A DNA stretch of 22,581 nucleotides from Irpex lacteus (Eukaryota; Basidiomycota; Agaricomycetes; Polyporales; Irpicaceae), in NCBI GenBank assembly GCA_001986395.2, contig MQVO02000144.1, positions 1 through 22,581 on the forward strand, written 5' to 3'. A model generated the notes under the pieces. That model was not told the origin of the DNA. It searched no databases and worked only from the letters and a program-made list of their open reading frames with translations. Shown here piece after piece: positions 1 to 12,210 of this stretch. The first letter of the stretch is position 1. Each line of letters begins with the position of its first letter. The position numbers and the translations under genes are program-made.

Positions 1-1560
1 GAGTCCAGACGTGACCGGAAGCCGGGCTCGCCGCAGAGTCGCGGCGTGGCGATGTGTAGATGTAGTGGCAGGTTTGAGTCTCCTTGACGAAGAGGATGGA
101 GTCCGTCATTGTCATCGAGCAGTGGAACTGGAGAGAAAGGCACAAGGGGTGCGAACGTCAGTTTGTCGTCGTGATCAGCCACAGCCATATGAAGATTCGA
201 AGAGCAATGGGGATAACGGAGAAATGAACAGACGTGAGTAAAGGTTTGGTTTTATGCTGCGCGTCAGAACTGTGAGAGGAATCTGCCAAGCCAAGCCGCA
301 GATTACGGTTGTGTATATGCGAGATACATTGCGGTATGGCACATACACCCTTAAGTCTCGACGACTGATGGTGGCTTTCACTTGTCGAACAACACACTAG
401 AAGCTATTCCAGGAGATTGCATCGAACGACCGAGCACCCCAGAGCTTCTCTGGCGGCGTATTGGACACAACGGGGGTGATTGTTGACAGGCGTAGGGGCA
501 CTATACAACTTACCTGAATCTCGATTTCGCGTTTTCGGCCAATCTTCTCGCAGAAGGTACCATCTCCCCATCGTTGGACGAGGTACCTGGACCCTGCGTT
601 ACGCGCCAGCTCGACATTCGCTGCTATGGCGGCCTCCTGGGCGACTGTAAGGTCAGCACCGGGCTCGGGGGTAGGAGGCGCGCGTCCCAATGTGTAAGCT
701 TCCCACTAGAAGATATCGGTGTTAGAATAACAGAAGATGATTGATCGTAACGGGAGCAAAACATACTTCGGTATCCTCCTCTGGTTTGTATTCGCCTATA
801 TTTAGAGAGGGGTTAAGGATGACATGAGAAATCAGAGAGGCGGAAAATGCATTTTTACCGAGACGCGGCTGATTGGGACGTTGTAATTCGTGGAACTGGC
901 GGACGTGTGAGTTATGGCAATATGCATAAGTGAACCAGCCTTGTCGGTGCTATTAGAGTTTCATCAGCAATTAACCGGCGGAACGGTGACAAGCTATGGC
1001 GTACGTAGTAGAGACACCCTCCAGCCAATGGCTGCAGCAAAGACCACGAATGCACCGGCGTGACCTCTGCTGTGGGTTCTTCTGCTGGGACAGACGTGTT
1101 CTCTGGTGGAGGTGGAGGAATCAGACAGAGGTAATTGGACCGCGGATTCATTTTCATTAGCTCGAGCCTGTAAGTCGGGGTATCTGGCTGTGTATACAAA
1201 GTTTGATATGATAAGTGAACGGTGCATGTCTACAGCGAAGGGGTGAGAACCGACTTGTGTCCCTGCTGGGGCATCGCCGCTGTCCTGCTGACTGCCCCCC
1301 TCTATGCCCTTGACTGGCGGTATTCTCCACTGCGCATCCTCACGCCATGGCTGGTCTAGGAACTCGAGTTCCCCGCCGTCGAGGCCGTTCTGCAGCCATC
1401 GCTGTGCGGTGTCATTTAAGAGTGGTAAACCGTTCAGGAAAGCCACTCGGTATTTCGGGAAGGCGTAAGGGTCCTCAGGTACGAGATGGTGCAGACGGCC
1501 AGCGACCAGACTCCAGAGAGAGACAGGCAGCACTGCAGCTGAGAGCAGAGACGGCCGCAT
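1..1560 (-). CDS. YOS9: YOS9/OS-9 family ER lectin (3' end outside window)
   Basis: OS-9/Yos9 lectins read trimmed N-glycans on misfolded glycoproteins in the ER lumen and pass them to the HRD ubiquitin ligase. Exons seen: 1560-1234, 1187-1005, 949-859, 795-767, 705-514 and 127 to the edge. The start at 1560 (MRPSLL) gives a hydrophobic signal peptide; an in-frame ATG at 1662 would bury it. After the signal comes the family block VPEDPYAFPKYRVAFLNG, then a Pro-rich CLIPPPPPE segment, then the mannose-6-phosphate-receptor homology domain from about residue 160 (GWFTYAYCHNSHVRQF, YLVQRWGDGTFC, FHCSMTMTDSILFVKETQTC). The exon 1/2 junction is the least certain. Two oddities are the 386-nt intron 513-128, and the need for one extra base near 51-62: IATPRLCGEPGFRSRLD continues in a different frame from TCHY. 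The family call is very secure; the C-terminus is not visible. Confidence 0.93.
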
Positions 1561-2220
1561 AACAGGTCGTGCAGAACGAGTTTGACGACGAGCAGGACGT
1601 GTCTCGCAGTGAAGGCAGTCGTGGCAGCACGCTAGCGATGATGACATGGGCGTCTTTGCCATGTGTTGGTTATTCTAGCGGAGACTAAATCCCAAGCGCG
1701 CCGCGAGTAGTGCCGAGGGTTGCCGACTGCGGTGATGTCGGACCGGTGTGATCCCCTGGTCGCGATCGAGACGTCGGTGTAGTGCGGGGTTGCTGATAGC
1801 GAGTACTCCTAGTTTGGCAGGGGTCGGTGAGAGAGGACAGTGCTCGGACAGCGAGCGACGGTGGCCGAGGGGTAGCTCTGGAATTGTTCCTGTGCAAGGG
1901 ACAATATCAGCGGGGATTATTTGTTAGCGTGTGACGTAACGCTCATAGATATGGTGCAAAGAGCGGCGCGATAATAAAAGAAACGATAAATGTCCATCAG
2001 CAGCTCGCCCTGGCACATAATTACGTACGTGACAGAATTTTGTTGAATCGCTAGAGACCGGAGAATATTGGAACAGAGATAATAAGCTCCTGTTTTGGTC
2101 GAGTTCCAACACTGCACGCGAGAGCCGACTCTATTGGGTCATTTATCGTTCAAAAGAGGGTCCATTTCCCCTTCCCACCTTTCCTCTCTCCCCGCCCCCG
2201 AACCCCCCTCACCACCGACC
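1561..2220. promoter_or_regulatory. Divergent intergenic region between YOS9 and the AT-hook gene
   Basis: The two flanking genes are transcribed away from each other, so this 660-bp stretch should hold both promoters. The last 60 bases before the ATG at 2221 are a C/T-rich tract, as is common just upstream of fungal start codons. No convincing gene was found. A short open stretch at 1685-1897 on the minus strand is Arg/Thr/Pro-rich without family features. No regulatory motif could be assigned. Confidence 0.5.
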
Positions 2221-2817
2221 ATGTCGTCCTCGGCAAAAGAAGACGTCGTCGACGACACCAAAGTCGACGAGCTCGAAGAGGCAGCCGTCGAGGCAGAGAC
2301 AGGTCAGTCGCGCCCCGATCGCCCAGTCCCAACATAATCCCCAAGCGCTCTCCCCTCCAACCATCCGTGCTCATTGCTCTTGTATTCCAACAGCCGCTCC
2401 CCGCCCAACGAAACACCCGTCAAGCGCAAGCGAGGGCGTCCGCCGGGCAGCAAGAACAAGAAGACCCTCGCTGCCCAGGCTGCGGCGACTCTCGCAGGTC
2501 CCTCTACGGGGGCGGGGACGTCGAGCGAGCCCCGGTGAAGAGAGGCAGGGGCAGACCCCCCAAGGTGCGCCAAGCCGCGTCTCATGCATGGACTATCAAT
2601 CGTGTATTCTGATCTCGTTATATTTGTATAGCGCAAGCCTGAGGAGACGGCCGATGCTGAGCCTCAGCCGAAGCGTAAGCGTGGTCGCCCACCCAAGGCC
2701 AAGCCTGCGCCGCCTCCAGAAGAAGCCTCTGGTGATGATGCCGCAGAGGAGGAGGGCGGCGATGAAGAGCCTGTCGAGAAGAAGAAGAAGACCAAGACTC
2801 GCAAGGACGCGTCCTAA
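2221..2817 (+). CDS. AT-hook DNA-binding protein with three AT-hooks
   Basis: AT-hook proteins bind the minor groove of AT-rich DNA and act as chromatin or transcription cofactors in the nucleus. Proposed exons are 2221-2306, 2394-2564 and 2632-2817, about 147 aa. An acidic N-terminus (MSSSAKEDVVDDTKVDELEE) is followed by three hooks: KRKRGRPPGSK, KRGRGRPPK and KRKRGRPPK. Pro/Ala and acidic segments come next, then a basic tail (EKKKKTKTRKDAS, stop at 2815). Hook 1 and hook 2 lie in different frames. Adding one C to the CCCC run at 2530-2533 joins them and makes the whole coding length divisible by three. The donor at 2307 (GTCGCG) fits the frame. The better-looking donor at 2303 (GTCAGT) would need a further indel. 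The last intron (2565-2631) is clean. The architecture resembles small HMGI/Y-like fungal proteins; no specific orthologue is claimed. Confidence 0.85.
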
Positions 2818-3614
2818 GTGATCAAGTCGCGTCCAATCTATTCGCCCGTTGCTAGGAATTTCCCGACCTGCGCAACCTGATCCCCCTCCTCCCTATCGTC
2901 TGCGTCGCCCTGTTCCCATCAACGACCATTATGACGTTCCGTTCATCTCCGTCACTTCTTCGCTATCACCTATTCTGATTTTCTTTCGGTTTTTCTGTTC
3001 CTTTTTATTAATCCCGGTCTCGTGCTCATGTATCCTACAACCACCCGTATCCCTACTTGCCTGCTATCGTTGTTTTCCCTTCACCCTTTGGTTGTAGCTA
3101 ACCCCTTCCCCTTGTCTCAGGATGTAATGTGCGAAATGATCATTGCCTCGCACGTATCCCTCCATTTCAGCCTCCCCTGGCCGCGCTCATCGGCAGCAAT
3201 AAATAATATGGCATTTCTCCCATGCAGGAGGCACATTTCCGCATGGATTCATCACAGCATAGGAGATCGCCAGCCAACCGCCGACCCAGTTACTCCGAAA
3301 AATCCCACAAATGTCCTGGGAAACCAAGAATAAGGGAGCCTGTCTCGATGCATTCAAATAATCACAGAGTTTGACGCGTGCATACGTCCCATAAACTTCC
3401 ATCTCAACTCGTCGAATTGGCAGAATGGTCTGAGTCCTCTGAGTCAGCCTCCGCGAATGTGGGCCCGCCGCCTCGTGTCTTACCAACATTATATACAGTA
3501 GTAGTATTATCTCCATTCGTACAATCATATTGCGACTATCCGTAACGCCGGTGCCATCTTTGCATTTTCGTCCTCCTTGCCTCTACTAGCGCCTACCCCG
3601 TCACCCAAATCCAA
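2818..3614. other. Convergent 3' intergenic region
   Basis: This is about 800 bp between the stop of the AT-hook gene and the C-terminal end of BNA4, which converge here. It is pyrimidine-rich on the plus strand. An AATAAA at about 3198 could serve the AT-hook transcript. An open stretch on the minus strand (3187-3528) has no domain, no splice context and no family resemblance, so I do not call a gene. Confidence 0.5.
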
Positions 3615-5766
<2,152 letters not shown>

Positions 5767-6373
5767 TTCGAAACCTGATGAACAATGCGCAACAAAAACA
5801 CGGCAAGTCAGCAACCAATGCCGAGGTCTTCAATCCACAAAGACACGCACCTTTATGTATTCTATGTGAGCAAGGAACAGGTCAGATTTTATTCATAATT
5901 ATACCGAGAGTACTCACGTTCGTGTGGCTGCAACGACACAACTGAGTCGAAGATCCTGACAAAGCGACTCGTGTTGTGTGACGTCTTGATCCCGACGTGA
6001 TCCAGTGTCAAAATAGCGGCATGGGCCGCTGATGGCATCGGCGATTGCGCTGAGGGCGGCAGTCCCGGATCAAAACACTCAGAAATGCCCCGCCTGGTCG
6101 CCGGTGAACGATCTCCGGTCATCTCGGGGATCTGGGACCTCCAGCAACCCTCCAAAGCACGCTGACAATATTAATCTATTGACAAATATGACTTTTGTAG
6201 TAAAGTCCGGTTTCAAGCTTGCGAAAACATGCTTGATAGTTTGTGCTCACTTTGTAGATTTCGCTCGCGCATCACACAGGTTATTCCTTGTTAAGAGGGA
6301 TGATCATAAGAATACATATTATTCCCACATACAGCGATCGCCGAGAAACTGAGGAGAGAGTATGGCGGACGTG
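5767..6373. promoter_or_regulatory. Intergenic region between the PP4 gene and BNA4
   Basis: Both neighbours are on the minus strand, so this 607-bp stretch contains the 3' UTR of the phosphatase gene and the promoter of BNA4. Open stretches (for example 5889-6155 minus and 6032-6352 plus) overlap each other on opposite strands and show no family features. I see no separate gene. Confidence 0.5.
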
Positions 6374-7720
6374 TTACAGGAAATAATCTGCTGGAGGACG
6401 TTTGGCAGGAACAGACCGTATATCCTGTTGTGAATAGGGATTGTATCAGCGAAAGGAATGGCACGGACGGCGATGGAATACTGACGGGTGGCGCGTGAGC
6501 AAACACCTTGTATTCTTGCCCGAGGTGCTCATCCAATTCCAATATTGACGCCACATTTCCGCACCTGAATTCGTAGTTCAGAGTCCGACGAAAGTACGAC
6601 GAGTAACGTACAACTTACCGATAACAATAGTTGGGGGCACTCCAGACAGTCACAATAGTCCCGTCAAACATGAGCTTATACCCTTCCATGGCAAGCTGGT
6701 GCGCTCGTGCAATCAAGTCTATCCCATTGTGATGGGCAAATGCTTTGGTTATATCAGCACCAAATAGGAAGCCTGCACCCCGAGGGGATAATCCCCATCC
6801 AGCAATATCTGCAAACGTCAAAGAAGTCTGAGCCGACGGAGACAGCAATGGCGCTGAGATGGAAGATTACCGTCTGGATCCGACCACAATAGGTCACACA
6901 TTGGCCCGTCATGAGGCACTTCCTGTTTCCTATCTATACTGCGAATCTTCATGACAAAAGATAAACTTATCGAACGGGTGATTCGAAGGGCGGACAAACT
7001 TCTTACCTGGTCTATTGCTTGTAGTGCGGGGCTCAGTCCACCATGCACACAAAATACCCTCCCATCTACGATTGCTCCCAGTGCAAGGTAATCAAATACC
7101 TCACAACACCACCTCCAGACATTGCTACTTCCGTACTTCCGCTGGCACTCATCATAGAAGCCATATACTTGCGTAATCTGTCTAGACTCGTGATTCCCCC
7201 GAATAAGAGTCATACGCTCTGGGTATCGGACTTTGAGTGCAAGCAGAAGGAGGAAGGTCTCAACGCTATAGAAGCCCCGGTCCACAAAGTCACCTATATT
7301 TAGGTTAGTATCGGCGAAGGGGTAACTTTATTACGATAAACGGACCCATGAATAGATAATTGGTATCCGGACATGGCCCTCCCACTTTGAATAGTTCCAT
7401 CATATCCCAGAATTGCCCATGAATATCACCGCATATCTAACGAGGAAATATTGACCATTAGTTCCCATAAAGGCACGTAAAAGGATGTAACGCACTGTCA
7501 CTGGAGAGTCCACGACCTGCACATTCGCCTCCTCGATGAGAATCTCCCTAGCTTTTATGCATAGCTGCTTCACTTCGTCTTCGGTGATAATTTCACAGCG
7601 TATGAGCTGAGCAATCTGCCTGAGTGTAACAAGTACGTGGTGGTACTGTATGAATACGAGTTCCAGCAGGGCTCAGATTGCAGGATTTGAGAGGTCTCAC
7701 CTATCCAGGTCGCTTGGCAT
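6374..7720 (-). CDS. PPH3: PP4-type serine/threonine protein phosphatase catalytic subunit
   Basis: A PPP-family metallophosphatase of the PP2A/PP4/PP6 group; PP4 dephosphorylates DNA-damage and signalling targets with regulatory subunits. Exons: 7720-7701, 7619-7496, 7436-7346, 7293-7007, 6946-6871, 6808-6619, 6564-6486 and 6424-6374, summing to 918 nt (305 aa), close to the 307 aa of animal PP4. All metal-binding and catalytic motifs are present in order: [32 protein letters not shown] and [31 protein letters not shown] and [10 protein letters not shown] favour PP4 over PP2A or PP6. The last exon ends in DYFL, the conserved carboxyl-methylated tail; it is reached only if the intron 6485-6425 is removed. 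The first exon codes only six whole residues. Intron 7345-7294 has a good branch site (CTAAC). No frame problems. A PPG1-like assignment is the main alternative. Confidence 0.93.
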
Positions 7721-7990
7721 TTTGTGTTTGTGCACGTCGAATCGCGTGTGCCACTCCTTTCTTAGACAAAATACGTTTGGGCTAGTATGCCTATCGATAT
7801 ATGCTGGCCGTGTGTGGTATATTTTTCGTTAGTCAGATAGTAGATGAGAGGAGGTCCATAAGTGTACACGGCCCAGAGTTTCGACACGGTTAGCAAAGAG
7901 GCGCTCAAAGTCATTCTGCGCTTAACCACCATGATCACACACTTCCACACAATGTCTGAAGCTTGGGGTTTGTAGCTTCGGCCGTCTCAT
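7721..7990. promoter_or_regulatory. Upstream region of the PP4 gene
   Basis: This interval precedes the PP4 start and the first ATG of the unresolved plus-strand region. If that region is transcribed, this is a shared divergent promoter of only 270 bp; if not, it is simply the PP4 promoter. No specific element was recognised. Confidence 0.35.
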
Positions 7991-10437
7991 ATGAAGCGAG
8001 AGAGGGTTTCAAAGTATGACTTTAACTTTCTCGTAGCTGCTCTCCACGATCGACTGTACCGGCAGTTTCAAGGAGCGACGGCGTCACTAATCTTGAGTGG
8101 TAAGTACGTGCAATTTGTACATCTCGTCAAATGATGCTATTACTTAAGTCAAAGTCTTGGCAGCAATCCATATACGGCCGCATACACTCATCAGTTGCGC
8201 AGATATGGCCACCATAACTGTTGACTTTGCCCACAACCTGCCGCAATTATCGCAAGAAGGAAGAGTTATCTACATATGGCCGGTACCTCCTCCCATAGAT
8301 CCACGTTGGTGGCATCAGTGCCGCAATTGATTTGGACGTCAAATTACAGTTATTGGTACCAGGCGTACATCAGTGATGTCTCTTATCAGGAGGGTCTGTG
8401 TGTACTACTCGGGCAACAAACTCTTATGATGCATGTTTGGAATCCGCCGATTTCTTGCACCAATAAGTAAATGCACCGCCGTTCTACGCTGATATGTCCC
8501 CTGACTCTGTTGCACAGGTAATAGTCATATTAATATCTTTGGCCAGTGATGCCATTTCATGGACAGATGTAAACCTTGCAAATGCATATAGTCTAGAGGT
8601 ACGCATGCACCCACCCTATCTGGTATGGTTCGCGCTGATACCATACTCTGGCCTGTTCAGCCCATGTGGCTACCTAACATGTCATTTTAAAGTGGCAAGC
8701 TACCGTCAAACCCTGTCTTCTGTCTCTGGAATTCCAGGCACAAGTCACGCTCCGGCGAACAGCAAGTTGCGACCGAGCAGGCACATCATGGAATTATATA
8801 TCTCTATCGGCTGCATCCTTTGAGAGACACTCTGCACACTTCTCACTCATATTGTACCTCCTTCCCATTTCCAATGACCAACCAATTCCAAGCCACATTC
8901 ATCCTTCACATTTTTATGGACCGTGGCAGTCGTCTCTTCATCTGTCATTGCAATGGTGGTGAGCAATGTTCACATGTACTGTTATGATGAGACCTGATAC
9001 CCCAAAATTGCCGCCATAGGTGCATATATAGTTGTATTTGCATCGGCGGTGTGGGTGACTTCAAGCGCAGAGTAGGTAATTGTCGCATTGTGGCACAACT
9101 ACTGTGAGTTCCACTTTTTTTACAGTAAAGCGCTGTTTGATATGAACAGGTTCATCGATCTACTTATAGACTAAATCACGCGAACCATTCTGGTTTTCTC
9201 TCGCGCCATAATACAAACCCACCAGAGACAAAATAGTCGATGCCTTTGTTGCTCTTGGAAGGTTCGTAACCATCTCGTATCTAGATTTCTTAGTGGTCGC
9301 TGATTATCATAGCATAATTGTCACCATCGCGCGGTGGATGCCATGTTGGATTACAATCGTCCGGGAACTCGTGGACATTTTGTGCCATTCTAGATCGTCA
9401 GCTGGCGTCTCTGCATTATAAGTATATGAACGGGAACGATGGGCCAAGTATGCCCCGCCAGCGGCGGTCAATGTCAACGCCCGTAAGTGTCATTTATTGC
9501 ATCTGATAGCAATATAATTCATATGGCGTGCTTTATATTGATAAGCTGTCTTGGATATCTCTGGGGACCTGCACTGTTTATTCAGTCAGGTCGATGCGCC
9601 ACAAAGAGTTCAATTGCAATGAACTCCTTCAGGTTGCGCTCATACACTCACAATCTCAGCGATATACAGACATTCATGCTTACAATCAACACCGTGCTCG
9701 TCGAGGCTGTTATTGGCAAAATTGTGTACGTGACCCAGCCAAGTTTAACTTGCCGTACTGCGTCCTACCAATCCGTGCTTATTATGATATCTTTTTATTA
9801 GACATGTCGCATAGAGAGTCAATAGGCTGTCTCCTTCGCAAGGTACGCGCCTGCCACACATTGAGTTGGCCGCTGTAAATTTCCTTGGCATACTATTATG
9901 AGAGATTGCTATAGTCACGCCGATTGAACCCATAGAGGTGGGTTGTACTATTCAGTCCCCTACGCTGCAGATGCTTACAGATATCTCATCCACAGTCAGG
10001 CAAACTTTGGTGCTGGATATGTCGATTTCTGTGTTCTCCACATCTCCTTCGTGAGTGGCACCTCTTTACTCCGCTCATCATGTCACTTCTCTCATTTCCG
10101 TTTCATAGGGCACATCCCAATGCCTGATCCATGTCCGACTCTACGTCGTCGAAGACTAACGCGAACGTCTGCCTTGCTCCAACCGTTACTCGCAGCGAAT
10201 ACTACACCAAGCCTTGTTTATTGGGAGGCCCTCGATTATCTGGGCCACACAACGTCTCACCACGCTCACTCTGACCGCCAAGCACCCCATACGGATCACA
10301 TTCCCACATGCGTCCGAACGTCGAGACCACGAGGCGTCGCACGTAGTTGCGACGAGCGACAACGCAGAAGAGAAGGCGGCGTGTCCAATGACTGTGCATG
10401 TGGGCGCAGAGGTGGATGTCAGTAGCGTTGTATGAGT
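7991..10437 (+). other. Unresolved region with intron-like signals; possible broken multi-exon gene
   Basis: I cannot name or close a gene here. An ATG at 7991 opens 36 codons (MKRERVSKYDFNFLVAALHD onward) up to a good donor at 8100 (GTAAGT) with an acceptor at 8163, a 64-nt intron that keeps frame into about 54 codons before a TGA. Further intron-like segments are 8959-9019 (61 nt) and 9072-9125 (54 nt, ending CTTTTTTTACAG). They splice a hydrophobic exon (AYIVVFASAVWV) in frame to a stop at 9172. Other open segments: 8494-8823, 9487-9801 (hydrophobic) and 9943-10425. At the 3' end, two coding-like pieces in different frames lie side by side: MSDSTSSKTNANV from 10131, and LFIGRPSIIWATQRLTTLTL through VHVGAEVDVSSVV to the stop at 10437. 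All three plus frames are open across 8691-8820, so openness alone is weak evidence. Candidates are a membrane protein broken by sequence errors, a decayed gene, or spacer. Confidence 0.3.
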
Positions 10438-11330
10438 CTATGTTGCACGGTGCCGAATGAAAGAGGGTGTGTGGTTCATCTTTCATTGATTCGTGTGGTG
10501 CGGGTCGGCTGCTTGATGAGGAGCCGGTGTGCGTGCTTATGTCTGCTTCGAGTTCTATTCTGTGTGTATCACTCGCGAAGGGACTGTCTTCTGTATGTTT
10601 ATATATGGGCATGCTTGGGTGCACAAGATCTAGAGCTGGACATGCTATCCGAATGAGCGGTACTGTGCCGTGCTCAAGGTTAACGTTAACGTCGTTTGTA
10701 CCGTACTGGTACCGCACGTTCTGCTGGTTACAACACTCTCAAGTAAACTGGGTCTCGTTGAATCTCATGTATCTCATGTACGATCGCGACTCTCGCACGC
10801 CACTCTCGCCACAAGTACTGAAGACAAGAATCGCTCGATTCATTCAAACTCGATGAGGAGACATACAAGAGGGGCGAAGGTAGATACTGCTACTCTATCC
10901 TCTTTTTGTACGGAACAGAAACGCCTACCAGAACTACACCAGAAGAAAGATTCAAGCTGACACGAGTGAATAGAGATCGGGTTCATGGTATAGGGGGTTA
11001 GAAGGGTAATAGGTACAGAGGGACGGTGCGATAGATATGAACGACAACTAGGAATAGGTCAGAGGAAGAGCGTAAACAAGGGAGGCAAACAAGGGGGAAG
11101 ACAAGTGTCCTGACGAAACACTAAGAAGATCGTAAGGTATCGTAACTCGTAGTGAAAGAATAAAAATACGTTGGGATATACGATAAATAGTACAGATGTT
11201 TATTTGGGTAAATGAGGACATGGAGGGGAGGAACAGGTATATCGCCACAAAAATATAGGGCAGGGTCATGCTCACATTGACCTGAGTATCCTTTCGTTAG
11301 AAAGAGTACGAGGTTAGCTCATCGATGCGC
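10438..11330. other. Intergenic region, no gene assigned
   Basis: About 890 bp downstream of both flanking units. From about 10850 it becomes purine-rich on the plus strand. It contains a 12-bp palindrome at 10679-10690. A 171-codon open stretch on the minus strand (10202-10717) and a 129-codon one on the plus strand (10467-10856) overlap each other and show no motif, so I assign neither. Confidence 0.4.
10679..10690. repeat. 12-bp perfect palindrome
   Basis: GTTAACGTTAAC reads the same on both strands and is also a tandem of GTTAAC. It lies in a gene-free stretch. It could be a protein-binding site or a chance occurrence. Confidence 0.5.
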
Positions 11331-12210
11331 TTATGAGAGTTCTTGGTCCATCTCGTCAGGGGTGGGAGAAGGGAGAGGAATTGCGGAGGGAGAGAGAGTC
11401 GCGGACGCAGGAGACGGCGTGCTTGACGACGAGCGTTGCGCGATGAATGCAGAGACTTGACCTTCAAAAGGCTGGTGACGAGGGAAAGGGTTGCGGGCGC
11501 GAAGAACAGGGGACGCTGAAGATATCCTGATGTTAGAACACAGACTAGAGTGAAGCAGAAAGACGAGATACGTACACAAGGGACTCGCAGCAAGTAGTCT
11601 GAAGGGGTAAACTACCATCTCATTCTCTTTGCTCGCGTTATCGCTCTGATCTGCAGCACTCAAGCCTAGACCTTCGTTAGACATAGCAGGCGAAAGGGCT
11701 TGCCGATAAGGAACATATCCGTGCGCAACGCCGTTCGAAGACCTCAAGATGGGTGAGGTGGGCTGGAACATGGCAAATGAGGGTCGTATGATAGACAAAA
11801 ACTCCTCCATGGCCTCCGAAGGCGGGGTAGATCTGCGGGAAAGAAAATATGTTCAGCGTGATTATTCAACGTACACGTACCAAAAACGAACATCGACGTA
11901 GCATAGTGGTAATTGTCTATCGAGGCATCAGGTACAGACGGACAAGGGAATACACGTACAGAGGAGATGCGCAACGAGAGATTGGGCGATCAAGTTCTTG
12001 TGATTGCGCGGAGAGGTCATCCTCACTGTCGGCGGTCAGCTTGAGTCGATCAAACGCTTCGGTAGGTGCCGGAGTATATCTGAATGCTGCATTGGCCTTG
12101 GAGGGTTGAGGGCGGTGTAGGAAAGATGGGCTGAAGGAAGAGAAAGGAGTGGGCTGGCCCAAGCGCACTGGGCGAGGAGCGACGAGGATAAGATTGTCTG
12201 TGGTGTGCAT
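11331..12210 (-). CDS. Hypothetical Ser/Pro-rich disordered protein
   Basis: I do not recognise this gene. The model has exon 12210-11960 and exon 11832-11331, joined by a GTACGT..CCCGCAG intron that keeps frame (753 nt, 250 aa). The start MHTTDNLILVAPRPVRLG follows a C/T-rich leader on the coding strand; an upstream ATG at 12357 lies in that leader and is less likely. The protein is rich in Ser, Pro and Thr, with several SP/TP sites (PTSPILRSS, LSPAMSNEGLGLS, PLPSPTPDEMDQELS). It has a short acidic patch (TADSEDDLSAQ) and no membrane segment or catalytic motif. This points to a disordered, possibly phosphorylated regulatory protein, which is inference. A GTACGT..CATCAG segment at about 11577-11529 looks like a 49-nt intron, but removing it changes frame to a basic tail ending at 11297. 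I prefer the unspliced reading because it keeps the Ser/Pro composition; a one-base error there is possible. Confidence 0.55.

Noticed and set aside
158..397. Open reading inside the long YOS9 intron that vaguely resembles the TP-x-LC block
   Set aside because: The genuine block lies at 1-60, joined directly to the previous MRH exon, so the resemblance is chance.
994..1662. Continuous 222-codon minus-strand reading as one protein
   Set aside because: Only its first two thirds is real YOS9 exon 1; the rest runs through an intron and out of frame of exon 2, whose CLIPPPPPE segment lies in another frame.
3187..3528. 113-codon minus-strand open reading frame
   Set aside because: Lies in a convergent 3' region, has no splice context, motif or family likeness.
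10202..10717. 171-codon minus-strand open reading frame
   Set aside because: No recognisable domain and it overlaps a more coding-like plus-strand reading; His/Arg/Cys-rich composition looks like noncoding sequence.
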